14,092 bases of DNA, from the NCBI GenBank assembly GCA_040385875.1, contig JAZKGO010000187.1:1-14092 (forward strand). The letters run 5' to 3'. The notes under the pieces were generated by a model. That model did no database searches. It was not told the origin of the DNA and saw nothing but the letters and a program-made list of their open reading frames with translations. The stretch's first letter is position 1. Every line of letters begins with the position of its first letter. A program made the position numbers and the translations under genes. Source of the stretch: JANMZR01 sp040385875 (GTDB taxonomy: Bacteria > Bacteroidota > Bacteroidia > Cytophagales > Spirosomataceae). Shown piece after piece: positions 1 to 8,145 of this stretch.

Positions 1-2453
1 TTAAGCAGCATTTTAAACATTTGAGCAGGTTTTCGATGGGCTCGGATATTGCGGATATTAATAATGATGGCTACCAAGATTTGATGACTTTGGATATGAT
101 GCCAAACGATGAATCAGTCGAAAAATCGTCAGTAGGCGAGGATCCACTCGATATCTATTTATACAAATTACAATTCGGCTATTTTAACCAATATTCTCGA
201 AACTGTTTGCAATTGAATATGGGTGGCCGCAAATTCAGCGATATTGCCCCTATGGCAGGTGTGATGGCCACTGATTGGAGTTGGAGCACATTAATGGCTG
301 ATTATGACAATGACGGAATCAAGGATATTTTTGTGACCAATGGAATTCTGAAACGACCAAACGATTTAGATTATTTGAAATTTGTCGTTTCCGATTCCTT
401 GCACTATGGGTTGCCTACTTCTCAAAAATTGGATCAGGAAGCGATTGATATTATGCCAGATGGTAAATGGAATAATTTTTTGTTTAAAGGCACAAAAGAG
501 TTGATATTTCAGGATAAATCAAAAGACTGGGGTTTTGGCGAAAAGGGAATTTCTAATGGAGCAGCTTATGCAGACATCGATAATGATGGTGATTTAGACT
601 TAATTACCAATAATATCAACGAAGAGGTTGGTTTATATTTGAATAAATCCAATGAAAATAAAAAAACAAATTATGTGAAAATAAGACTGAAGGGACTTGG
701 CAAGAATACTTTTGGAATTGGAGCGAAGGTTATTTTGAAATCGGGTAAAACAGAACAAATTCAGCAATTAATGCCAACAAGAGGCTTTATGAGCTCTGTA
801 GAGCCAGTTTTAAATTTTGGTTTGGATACATTGACACAAATTGATTCAATGGTAGTGATTTGGGAAAGTCAGAAAAGTCAAACATTTACAAAAATTAAGG
901 CCAATCAAACAGTAGTGATTGAAGAGAAAAATGCCATCAATGCCGATATAAATTTTCATTTTACACCCAGTGAAAAGCCATTATTTGAGAATGTTACGAC
1001 CAAGCTTACAATTCCATTTGTTCACAAAGAAAATATTTATTTTGATTTTAACCGTGAATTTTTGATTCCTTTCAAGTTGTCCATTGAGGGCCCAAAAATA
1101 GCTGTGGGCGATGTGAATAGTGACGGATTAGATGATTTTTACGTGGGTGGTGCCAAATACCAAGCAGGGGAACTTTATTTGCAAAATAAAGCAGGTTTCC
1201 AAAAATCAATTCAAACGGCTTTTGCACAGGATACAATTTTTGAGGATGTAGATGCGGTATTTTTTGATGCAGATGGCGATAAAGATCAGGATTTATATGT
1301 GGTATCAGGGGGCAATGAATTTTACGGAAAAATGGACCAGCAATTTGACCGGCTGTACCTCAATGACGGAAAAGGGAAATTTACCAGAACCTTCACTGCA
1401 TTGCCACCGATGTTTAGCAATAAAAGTACAGCTTTGCCATGCGATTTTGACAAGGATGGCGATTTGGATTTGTTTGTGGCGGGTCGTGTGGTTCCCTATA
1501 GCTATGGCGAAATACCTGATTCTTATATTTTGGTAAACGATGGTAAAGGCAAATTTACTGACGAAACTGACAAAATAGCCAAAGGTTTGCGAAAAGCAGG
1601 AATGCTTACTGATGCTATTTGGACTGATTTCGACAAAGATGGAGACCAAGATTTGACCGTGGTAGGCGAATGGATGCCAGTGAAATTTTTCGAAAATAAT
1701 AAAGGCATTTTTACTGAAATTGAATCTGGAATTGATTCATTTACAGGATTTTATAAAGGAATCGTGGCGAATGATTTTGATAAAGATGGAGATATTGATT
1801 TTGCAGTGGGTAATTTAGGCACAAATACCAAATTAAGAAAAGAGGAAGGTGGTACTTTAAAAATGTGGATTAAAGACTTTGATAAAAACAATACAAAGGA
1901 ACATATTTTAGCCTATAATCGGGCTAGTAATTATTATCCTATTGCTAGTAAAGATGAGCTAGGCAAACAGATGCCATCTATTATCAATAAGCGCTTTACT
2001 AACTATAAGGAATTTGCTGGGAAAATGATTGAAGAAATTTTGGAGGCTGCTGAGCTTAAAGATTCTGATGAGAAAGTCATCAATACCTTTCATTCGATTT
2101 ATATCGAGAATTTGGGCAATGGTAAGTTTACCATTAAGAATTTACCAAGCCTTAGTCAGGTATCAAAAGTAATGGCAATGTATGTGGAAGATATTAATGC
2201 AGATGGAAATGCAGACATCCTACTTGGGGGCAATTATGATGGCGCCAGTATGTATCAGGCTAGATACGATGCTTCATTTGGACTTATCTTAAAAGGGGAT
2301 GGAAAAGGAGGCTTTTCGCCAGCCCTTCCCACAGATCACGGTTTTTTGTTGGAAGGTGATGTGAGAGATATTAAACCAATTTTGATTGATAAGGCAAAAC
2401 ATTATTTGATTAGCAGAAATAATGATAAAATAATGGTAATGAGGAAATTGTAA
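1..2453 (+). CDS. VCBS/FG-GAP repeat, ASPIC/UnbV-domain surface protein (5' end missing)
   Basis: The reading frame is open to the left edge. The first full codon is at base 3, giving KQHFKHLSRFSMGSD, so the codons at 21 (TTG) and 36 (ATG) are internal and the true start lies outside the window. About 816 residues are visible. Many Asp-rich calcium-loop motifs typical of FG-GAP/VCBS beta-propeller blades are present: DINNDG, DYDNDG, DIDNDG, DVNSDG, DADGDK, DFDKDG (three times) and DINADG. Between roughly residues 218 and 303 (counted from base 21) lies an ASPIC/UnbV-like segment, with RLKGLGKN, GIGAKV and a VVIW core, splitting two propeller-like halves. Family knowledge: Bacteroidota carry many such proteins of about 1,100 residues, often near SusC/SusD genes, as secreted or outer-membrane proteins; about 280 residues would then be missing here. 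The substrate or partner cannot be told. The frame stops at TAA, followed by a strong terminator. Confidence 0.9.
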   Translation, partial: KQHFKHLSRFSMGSDIADINNDGYQDLMTLDMMPNDESVEKSSVGEDPLDIYLYKLQFGYFNQYSRNCLQLNMGGRKFSDIAPMAGVMATDWSWSTLMADYDNDGIKDIFVTNGILKRPNDLDYLKFVVSDSLHYGLPTSQKLDQEAIDIMPDGKWNNFLFKGTKELIFQDKSKDWGFGEKGISNGAAYADIDNDGDLDLITNNINEEVGLYLNKSNENKKTNYVKIRLKGLGKNTFGIGAKVILKSGKTEQIQQLMPTRGFMSSVEPVLNFGLDTLTQIDSMVVIWESQKSQTFTKIKANQTVVIEEKNAINADINFHFTPSEKPLFENVTTKLTIPFVHKENIYFDFNREFLIPFKLSIEGPKIAVGDVNSDGLDDFYVGGAKYQAGELYLQNKAGFQKSIQTAFAQDTIFEDVDAVFFDADGDKDQDLYVVSGGNEFYGKMDQQFDRLYLNDGKGKFTRTFTALPPMFSNKSTALPCDFDKDGDLDLFVAGRVVPYSYGEIPDSYILVNDGKGKFTDETDKIAKGLRKAGMLTDAIWTDFDKDGDQDLTVVGEWMPVKFFENNKGIFTEIESGIDSFTGFYKGIVANDFDKDGDIDFAVGNLGTNTKLRKEEGGTLKMWIKDFDKNNTKEHILAYNRASNYYPIASKDELGKQMPSIINKRFTNYKEFAGKMIEEILEAAELKDSDEKVINTFHSIYIENLGNGKFTIKNLPSLSQVSKVMAMYVEDINADGNADILLGGNYDGASMYQARYDASFGLILKGDGKGGFSPALPTDHGFLLEGDVRDIKPILIDKAKHYLISRNNDKIMVMRKL

Positions 2454-2474
2454 ATAGAAGAGAGCCAGTTAATC

Positions 2475-2506
2475 AAAAAAAGCTTTTCGTAAGAAAAGCT
2501 TTTTTT
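2475..2506. terminator. Bidirectional Rho-independent terminator
   Basis: A perfect 14-bp inverted repeat (2475-2488 pairs with 2493-2506) has a GTAA loop. Each arm has a GCTTTTC or GAAAAGC core with an A- or T-run outside it, so a U-tract follows the stem on both strands. It lies 21 bp after the VCBS gene stop and 33 bp after the secA stop on the other strand, so it can end both convergent transcripts. Confidence 0.9.
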
Positions 2507-2539
2507 GTGTCTAACCACTAAATCCTGATCACTAAAACC

Positions 2540-5500
2540 CTAGCCAATTACAACTGCTATACCTTTATCTACATCATTTTCAACGGTTTTGTATTTTACC
2601 TCTTTTTTTACTGTACCATCTTGGTATTGAACAGTCACCCTTTGATTTCTATCCGCAATTTTTATGGATTGGCGAGGAGCCACTTTTTCGACAGAGCGTT
2701 GTGAAGGGTCATGATAATTGTTGCCCGCTTCTAAATGTTGCTGCACCCCACCCACTATTCCTGATACATCGTCTTTGCTGGCTTTTAATTTTGGCTGACT
2801 TTCAACCTTCCTTTGCACTTGTTGTGTTGGCTGTGCTTCGGCAGGAATATCCGCTTTCATCAAAAAGCTAATAGTGTCAAAATTGACTTTGTTTACAAAT
2901 CTTTTGAATAATTCAATACTTTCAAATTTGTAAATTAACAATGGATCTTTTTGCTCATAACTTGCATTCTGAACCGATTGTTTCAGGTCATCCATTTCAC
3001 GTAAATGTTCTTTCCACTCTTGATCAATAATTGATAGCGTGATNNNNNNNNNNNNNNNNNNNNNNNNNNNNNNNNNNNNNNNNNNNNNNNNNNNNNNNNN
3101 NNNNNNNNNNNNNNNNNNNNNNNNNNNNNNNNNNNNNNNNNNNAGCAAACTCCTCACGGCTATATGGAGGCTCAATTCCCAAAATTTCGATAGTCCGTAA
3201 TTCTAATTCGTCGTAATTATTTTCAGCATTGTTTACCAATTCCTCACTCACGTCGAAGAGGGTATTGGCGATGTCTAAGGCTAGTCGATCCCCAAAAAGT
3301 GCATTTTGGCGTCTTTTATAAATGGCATCACGTTGGTAATTCATTACATCGTCATATTCCAAAAGGCGCTTTCTAATTCCAAAGTTATTCTCTTCCACTT
3401 TCTTTTGGGCACGCTCAATTGATTTGGTAATCATCGAATGTTGAATCACTTCTCCCTCTTCCATTCCCATTTTGTCCATCACCCCTGCGATACGTTCTGA
3501 ACCAAAAAGCCGCATTAGGTTATCTTCTAAACTCACAAAAAATTGAGAAGAACCGACATCTCCTTGGCGACCAGCACGTCCACGTAGCTGCCTGTCTACA
3601 CGGCGACTTTCATGGCGCTCGGTACCCACAATGGCTAAGCCTCCTGAGGCCTTCGATTCTGGTGAAAGTTTGATGTCCGTACCACGGCCCGCCATGTTGG
3701 TGGCAATAGTTACTGTGCCTGATACACCCGCAATAGCCACAATTTCAGCCTCACGTTGGTGGTATTTTGCATTCAATACATTGTGAGGTATATTCCTCAT
3801 TTTCAGCATTCTACTCAGTAGTTCTGAGTTTTCAACTGAGGTGGTACCCACTAATACTGGTCGGCCAGCAGCCACTAAATCCTGAATTTCTTGCGCTGTA
3901 GCGTTGTATTTTTCACGAACCGTTTTGTATACTTTATCTTCTGAGTCAGTACGAGTAATTTTGCGATTGGTCGGTATTTCTACAACGTCCAGCTTGTAAA
4001 TCGTCCAAAATTCACCCGCTTCAGTGGTGGCCGTACCCGTCATACCGCATAGCTTATGGTACATACGGAAATAGTTTTGCAATGTTACTGTAGCATAGGT
4101 TTGTGTAGCATCTTCTACTTTCACATTTTCTTTTGCCTCAATCGCTTGGTGAAGTCCATCCGAATATCGGCGACCTTCCATTATACGACCTGTTTGCTCA
4201 TCTACAATCTTTACTTTGCCATCCATAATCACATATTCGGTATCTTTTTCGAAAAGTGTAAAGGCTTTAAGTAGTTGATTTACTGTATGAATACGCTGAG
4301 TTTTGATTGAATAATCTCGAATGACTGTTTCTTTTTGAACCAATTTATCGTGCTCATTCAAATCAGGATTTTTTTCAATTGCATTCAAATCTATTGATAG
4401 GTCAGGCAGAATAAAGAATTTTGGATCTTCGCCTTCGCCAGTGATAAAGTCTAAACCTTTATCGGTTAATTCTACTTGATTGTTTTTTTCTTCAATGGTA
4501 AAATACAAAGGAGCATCTGCTTGAGGCATCAATTTTTGATTTTCGGCCAAGTGGCTTGACTCCACTTTGTTCATAATCGCCCTGATACCTGTTTCTGAGA
4601 GGTACTTAATCAAAGGTTTTGATTTTGGCAAACCACGGTAAGCTCTAAATAATGAAAGTCCTCCTTTTTCTGTATCACCCGCTTCGATTAATTTTTTGGC
4701 TTCTACCAAATAGTCCTGACAAATCTTTTTCTGAGCGTCAAATATTTTGGTTACTCTAGGCTTTAATTCAATAAAATCTTGCTCATCACCTTTTGGGATA
4801 GGGCCAGAAATAATTAAAGGAGTACGGGCATCATCAATCAATACGGAGTCAACCTCATCCACCATTGCAAAATGCAACCGCCTCTGCACTTGATCTTTAG
4901 GGCTTTGCGCCATATTGTCACGCAAGTAGTCAAAGCCAAATTCATTGTTGGTGCCATAAGTTATATCGGCCAAATAGGCTTTTCTTCTTGCATCAGTATT
5001 GGGTTCATGCTTATCGATACAGTCGACAGTAAGTCCGTGAAACTCAAATAAAGGAGCATTCCATTCAGAGTCACGTTTAGCCAAATAGTCATTCACAGTC
5101 ACAATATGTACACCTCTGCCTCCTAATGCATTTAAATAGGCTGGGAGCGTTGAAACCAAGGTTTTGCCCTCACCCGTTGCCATTTCAGCAATTTTTCCTT
5201 CGTGTAAAACAGCTCCGCCAATTATCTGTACATCGTAATGAACCATTTCCCAGGTTATTTCATTGCCTGCGGCCAGCCATTTGTAATGCCAAATGGCTTT
5301 GTCTCCATCAATTTCAACGTTTTTCTTCGTGGCTGAAAGAAATTTGTCTTGAACCGTGGCGTTCACCACCAATTTTTTATTTTCGGTAAATCTTCTTGCT
5401 GTTTCTTTTACCACTGCGAAAGCTTGAGGGAGGATTTCTTTCAAAACCAACTCTAATTCTTTGTTTCTTTCGAGCTCAAGCTTATCAATCTTATTGAATA

Positions 5501-5765
5501 TCACTTCCTTTTCATCCACAGAAAGGTCCAAATCGGTTTCTGCATTCTGCTTTAATTCTTCAATTTGGGTATCAATTTCCGCTAATTTCTCTGCGATAAT
5601 TGCCTTAAATTCAGCTGTTTTACCTCGGAGGGCTTCGTCACTGATAGAGGAAAGTTTTAGGTATTCTTCAGTGGTGGAGATAACATAAGGTGATAGCTCT
5701 TTTAAATCTCTATCTGACTTGGTGCCAAATACATTGGCAATGGATTTTGTGATGAAATCAAACAT
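2540..5765 (-). CDS. secA: Protein translocase subunit SecA (interrupted by an assembly gap)
   Basis: ATPase motor that drives unfolded preproteins through SecYEG at the inner membrane. The start is the ATG at 5763-5765 (MFDFITKSIANVFG), preceded by an A-rich leader with no Shine-Dalgarno. Walker A is MATGEGKT (residues 195-202) and Walker B is MVDEVD (301-306); later come TNMAGRGTD and the helicase motif QLRGRAGRQGD. Charged insertions near residues 60-115 and in the preprotein cross-linking region are of the kind seen in Bacteroidota SecA. 874 residues lie before the run of N and 167 after it, the latter starting ITLSIIDQEWKEHLREMDDLKQ in the helical scaffold/wing region. Typical relatives have about 1,100 residues, so roughly 60-90 are missing. 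The two halves are in different frames only because the gap is written as 100 N; both gap edges fall on codon boundaries. The C-terminus ends VENDVDKGIAVVIG and lacks the CxCxSGKK zinc/SecB-binding tail. Identification is certain. Confidence 0.97.
3044..3143. other. Assembly gap (100 N) inside secA
   Basis: Exactly 100 consecutive N, the usual placeholder for a gap of unknown size. The secA frame meets both edges at codon boundaries (3144-3146 GCT Ala; 3041-3043 ATC Ile on the minus strand). The true missing length should therefore be a multiple of three, which 100 is not. Confidence 0.97.
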
Positions 5766-6101
5766 TTTTTATGGTTAATACACCCTTTTTGGTGTTTTAT
5801 ATTTGCGATTAATTTTTTTCTAATTTGTGCTAATAATGAAATATTATACAAAAATAGTTCATTCGGTACGTTTAATAAACATAATTGATGCTTATATATT
5901 ATTATTGTAACAATTTTAATGCTAAATGGTAAAAGCATGACATTTTGTCAAAATGTATTGTTTTGAATTGAATATATGGTAGGATTAGAATTAATTTTTT
6001 AGATTTAGATTCAATCAAATGCTCTTTGCAGAATTTAAAATTGGCCTTTGATTATTGCAAATTCTATTGACTAAAAGCTTCTTTGATTTAAACAAATAAA
6101 A
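5766..6101. other. AT-rich intergenic region between secA and the 6269 gene
   Basis: The divergent space upstream of secA is very AT-rich and has no convincing gene; the only open frame in it (minus strand, running into the secA start) has no coding features. The one promoter-like element found is listed separately at 5849-5856. No clear promoter for the rightward gene was found here. Confidence 0.6.
5849..5856 (-). promoter_or_regulatory. Possible secA promoter -7 element
   Basis: On the minus strand this reads TATTTTTG, matching the Bacteroidota -7 consensus TAnnTTTG, about 85 bases upstream of the secA start codon. No TTTG -33 box is seen at the expected 19-21 base spacing, so support is weak. 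Confidence 0.3.
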
Positions 6102-6260
6102 TAAAATATGGCTTTACAGGATTTAGAATGAAGATTAAATATTGTGCGATTTGCCTTCGACTTCGCTCAGGGAACGAGCAAAATTTGTTGGTGGCTGAGC
6201 GAAGTCGAAGCCACATTGTCTAAAGTATTTTCACTCAAAATCCTGTAATAGCTAAAATAT
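6102..6260. mobile_element. MITE-like palindromic element with flanking direct repeats
   Basis: An 8-bp direct repeat TAAAATAT (6102-6109 and 6253-6260) brackets a 143-bp segment. The segment's 15-bp ends are inverted copies matching at 12 of 15 positions (6110-6124 against 6238-6252), including a perfect 11-bp stretch TTACAGGATTT / AAATCCTGTAA. Nested inside is a perfect 16-bp inverted repeat, CTTCGACTTCGCTCAG (6155-6170) with its complement at 6195-6210, around a 24-base loop. There is no coding capacity. Terminal inverted repeats plus a flanking duplication are the usual signature of a non-autonomous miniature element or a REP-type palindrome. From memory, the inner motif resembles a widely repeated bacterial palindrome; that part is not shown by this window. 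It ends 8 bases before the 6269 start codon and may influence that gene's expression. Confidence 0.65.
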
Positions 6261-6268
6261 AAACAGAT

Positions 6269-6739
6269 ATGGAAAACCAGCCGCCACGCCGTCGCCCACC
6301 TACTCCCAAATTGAAATTTCCTTTGTTTGGAAACTCTGATGGGAATAGTAGTGATTCAGGCAGAAATATTGAAGGGGATATCAATCCTCGGCATTTGATG
6401 TATTTGGTAGGACTAATGGTGCTTTTTATGATTGGTTTTGAATATTATACTTCTAAAAAGGCAGGAGGAGTTACAAAAGTGACAGCTGCTATTGAAAAGG
6501 TGGAATGGAAAGGCAAGGTAACCAAAAAATATATGGGCTATGACCGCCCCGACATCAGAATGTTTGATATGAAAGTGGACGATCAGAAGGCTGTGAAAAT
6601 AGATATGTCAGCCGACTCCTCCCAGTTTTTTGATATCCTCATGCCTCGTGATTCAGTTTACAAATCTAAAAATAGCCTCAAAGTCCGAATTAAAAATTAC
6701 ACTCGTGATACTACAATACTGCTTCAGTTTGCTCAGTAG
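6269..6739 (+). CDS. Small single-span membrane protein of unknown function
   Basis: 156 residues starting at ATG (MENQPPRRRPP) after an A-rich leader without a Shine-Dalgarno. The N-terminus is short, basic and proline-rich (residues 4-20), followed by a Ser/Gly/Asn-rich linker (21-34). One hydrophobic helix spans about residues 43-60 (LMYLVGLMVLFMIGFEYY). The remaining ~95 residues are soluble and charged, ending in beta-like segments (SLKVRIKNY, TTILLQFAQ). The positive N-terminus predicts that end in the cytoplasm and the C-terminal domain in the periplasm. I do not recognise the family and assign no function. It stands alone: a MITE-like element lies directly upstream, and a promoter plus terminator unit follows. 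Confidence 0.75.
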   Translation: MENQPPRRRPPTPKLKFPLFGNSDGNSSDSGRNIEGDINPRHLMYLVGLMVLFMIGFEYYTSKKAGGVTKVTAAIEKVEWKGKVTKKYMGYDRPDIRMFDMKVDDQKAVKIDMSADSSQFFDILMPRDSVYKSKNSLKVRIKNYTRDTTILLQFAQ

Positions 6740-6774
6740 CCTCTTTTTAAAATAAATATAATTTTTTTGTGTAT

Positions 6775-6810
6775 TAATGTAAATTTAATTTTGTAAATCA
6801 ATTTACATTA
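6775..6810. promoter_or_regulatory. Operator-like dyad overlapping a promoter
   Basis: A perfect 11-bp inverted repeat, TAATGTAAATT (6775-6785) and AATTTACATTA (6800-6810), is separated by 14 bases. Within it lies a tighter 16-bp palindrome TGTAAATCAATTTACA (6792-6807) with one mismatched pair. So three TGTAAAT-type half-sites sit on and between the -33 and -7 boxes of the promoter at 6790-6820, where a repressor would block polymerase. No T-run follows on either strand, so it is not a terminator. The regulator is unknown. Confidence 0.5.
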
Positions 6811-6820
6811 TGTATGTTTG
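6790..6820 (+). promoter_or_regulatory. Bacteroidota-type housekeeping promoter
   Basis: TTTG at 6790-6793, a 19-base spacer, then TATGTTTG at 6813-6820 fit the known Bacteroidota sigma consensus (-33 TTTG, -7 TAnnTTTG, spacing 19-21). Transcription would start near 6827. The nearest downstream gene begins 370 bases later, beyond a terminator. Confidence 0.6.
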
Positions 6821-6826
6821 TGCTAA

Positions 6827-6959
6827 GAAATAAACGTAGAAACTTATTTCAAAATCATTCAAGATTTTTTCTCATTTTTCATTCTAAAACTGAGACAATA
6901 AATTTCATAAACGGTGTAATTGGGAAAGGTGGCCTTCGGATGTGGGTCATCTTTTTTTT
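6827..6959 (+). ncRNA. Candidate small RNA or attenuated leader
   Basis: About 133 bases lie between the predicted start point of the 6790-6820 promoter and the T-run of a Rho-independent terminator, with no coding features. The predicted 5' end coincides with a perfect 7-bp hairpin (GAAATAA 6827-6833 with TTATTTC 6844-6850). Further short pairings are possible (6852-6856 with 6863-6867; TCTCA 6870-6874 with TGAGA 6891-6895). The size and layout suit an independent small RNA such as a 6S-like RNA, but I cannot identify a family. The alternative is an attenuator or leader for the 7198 gene. Confidence 0.4.
6925..6959 (+). terminator. Rho-independent terminator
   Basis: An 11-bp stem (AAAGGTGGCCT 6925-6935 with GGGTCATCTTT 6944-6954, including G-U pairs) has an 8-base loop and is followed by eight T (6952-6959). 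It could end the candidate small RNA or read-through from the 6269 gene, 185 bases upstream. Confidence 0.7.
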
Positions 6960-7197
6960 GTTATTTCAATATTGACTCACCATTTTTCAAACCTTGATGT
7001 TTTTAAAATATATCGTTTTAATTCAGTTTTACTTTTCTGTTTTTTTGGTTTAAAGAATGAATTTTCTGCGTTCCACTATGCCCAATACTTGACAGAATTA
7101 TGATCCTTTTCAAAGCTCCAATTATCTTTGTAAATCAAACTTTTGGTTTTTAACCATTTGGTTTTTAACTTGTTACTAATTTAAAAACAATTTCAAA
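6960..7197 (+). promoter_or_regulatory. Leader of the FISUMP gene with a tandem 13-bp repeat
   Basis: This AT-rich leader has no gene. Two perfect copies of TTTGGTTTTTAAC (7142-7154 and 7157-7169) sit 2 bp apart, 28 bases before the start codon. A 15-bp period places both copies on nearly the same side of the helix only approximately (about 1.4 turns). Each copy contains TTTG, so one may serve as a -33 box, but no good TAnnTTTG follows. Role unknown. Confidence 0.35.
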
Positions 7198-8067
7198 ATG
7201 GAAAATACCACAAAGATTATCTTTACATTTATACTACTCTTTATTGGGATTCAATCCACTGCTCAATTAGGTATATCTGCTACTAATACCCCACCCAATA
7301 CTTCAGCCATGTTGGATGTGAGCAGTACTAGCAAAGGTTTGCTTATCCCAAGAATGACCTCGGCAGAACGAACTGGTATTCCCACGCCCGCACAAGGACT
7401 AAATGTGTTTGACACCCAAACAAAAACGTTTTGGTATTATGATGGGATTGTATGGCGAGAAATGGACACTTCAAGTATTACAACTTTACCTTATTATTCA
7501 GCAGTAACCATTTGCTGTCAAAGCTGGATGACCAGAAACCTTGAGGTAACTTCCTATCGCAATGGCGATCCTATACCCCAAATAACAGACCCTACTGCTT
7601 GGTCTGAGCTCACTACAGGTGCTTGGTGCTATTATAATAATGACCCAACTAATGGATCCATTTATGGCAAACTTTACAACTGGTATGCTGTAAACGATCC
7701 CCGTGGTCTAGCCCCTGAAGGCTGGCATGTACCTACCGATTTTGAATGGACTACGTTAACAAACTGCCTTGGTGGAGAGGGGGCTGCTGGTGGTTTAATG
7801 AAAGAAATTGGTATAACTCATTGGACAACTCCTAACACAGATGCAACCAACTTTTCAGGTTTTATAGCACTACCAGGTGGCTTCCGTGCTTCCGCTGGAA
7901 CATTCTCTGTCATTGGTGGCTACGGCTACTTATGGAGTGCTACTTTACTAAGTATAAATAATATTACTGCTCCTTTATATCGTACTGCTTATTATATCAA
8001 TGGCACATTAAGCAGAGGCTCTGGTTCACTGCGCAGTGGGTTTTCTGTGCGTTGCATTAGAGATTAG
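7198..8067 (+). CDS. Exported FISUMP-domain protein
   Basis: 289 residues from ATG, with an A-rich leader (TTTCAAA before ATG). A Sec signal peptide covers residues 1-22 or 23 (KIIFTFILLFIGIQSTAQ). Residues ~36-90 hold the MLDVSSTSKGLLIPRM ... FWYYDGIVWREM segment that commonly precedes repeats or tail-like domains in secreted Bacteroidota proteins. Residues ~104-289 match the Fibrobacter succinogenes major paralogous (FISUMP) domain: CQSWMTRNLEV, GAWCYYNND, YGKLYNWYAV, GLAPEGWHVPTDFEWTTL, LPGGFR, GYLWSAT and the closing FSVRCIRD. The biochemical role of this domain is unknown; family members are surface or secreted proteins of Bacteroidota and Fibrobacterota. Cysteines at 106, 107, 144, 190 and 286 could form disulfides. 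There is no C-terminal sorting domain. It converges with the lipoprotein gene, only 15 bases apart. Confidence 0.85.
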   Translation: MENTTKIIFTFILLFIGIQSTAQLGISATNTPPNTSAMLDVSSTSKGLLIPRMTSAERTGIPTPAQGLNVFDTQTKTFWYYDGIVWREMDTSSITTLPYYSAVTICCQSWMTRNLEVTSYRNGDPIPQITDPTAWSELTTGAWCYYNNDPTNGSIYGKLYNWYAVNDPRGLAPEGWHVPTDFEWTTLTNCLGGEGAAGGLMKEIGITHWTTPNTDATNFSGFIALPGGFRASAGTFSVIGGYGYLWSATLLSINNITAPLYRTAYYINGTLSRGSGSLRSGFSVRCIRD

Positions 8068-8082
8068 CCTATTTTCTATATT

Positions 8083-8145
8083 TCAGTCTGAAGGCTGATT
8101 TCTATTTATTCCTCCAAGTCGAAGACTTTGAGGAGTCGTAGGAAT
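8083..8145. repeat. REP-like hairpin cluster overlapping the lipoprotein 3' end
   Basis: Two adjacent hairpins. TCAGTC-TGAA-GGCTGA (8083-8098) starts at the stop codon of the minus-strand gene. TCCTCCAAGTC (8110-8120) pairs with GACTTTGAGGA (8124-8134) around a GAA loop with one mismatch, and outer ATTCC/GGAAT arms lie at 8108-8112 and 8141-8145. The core AAGTCGAAGACTT is nearly identical to the hairpin core at 8811-8839. The cluster may also end the two converging transcripts. Confidence 0.5.

Noticed and set aside
1252..1708. Open frames on both strands inside the VCBS gene
   Set aside because: They fall within clear calcium-loop repeat coding sequence; the repeated GAT/GAC/GGC pattern produces open alternative frames.
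5702..5938. 78-codon minus-strand open frame covering the secA start and upstream DNA
   Set aside because: It overlaps the certain secA 5' end in another frame, has a low-complexity AT-driven composition and no recognisable domain.
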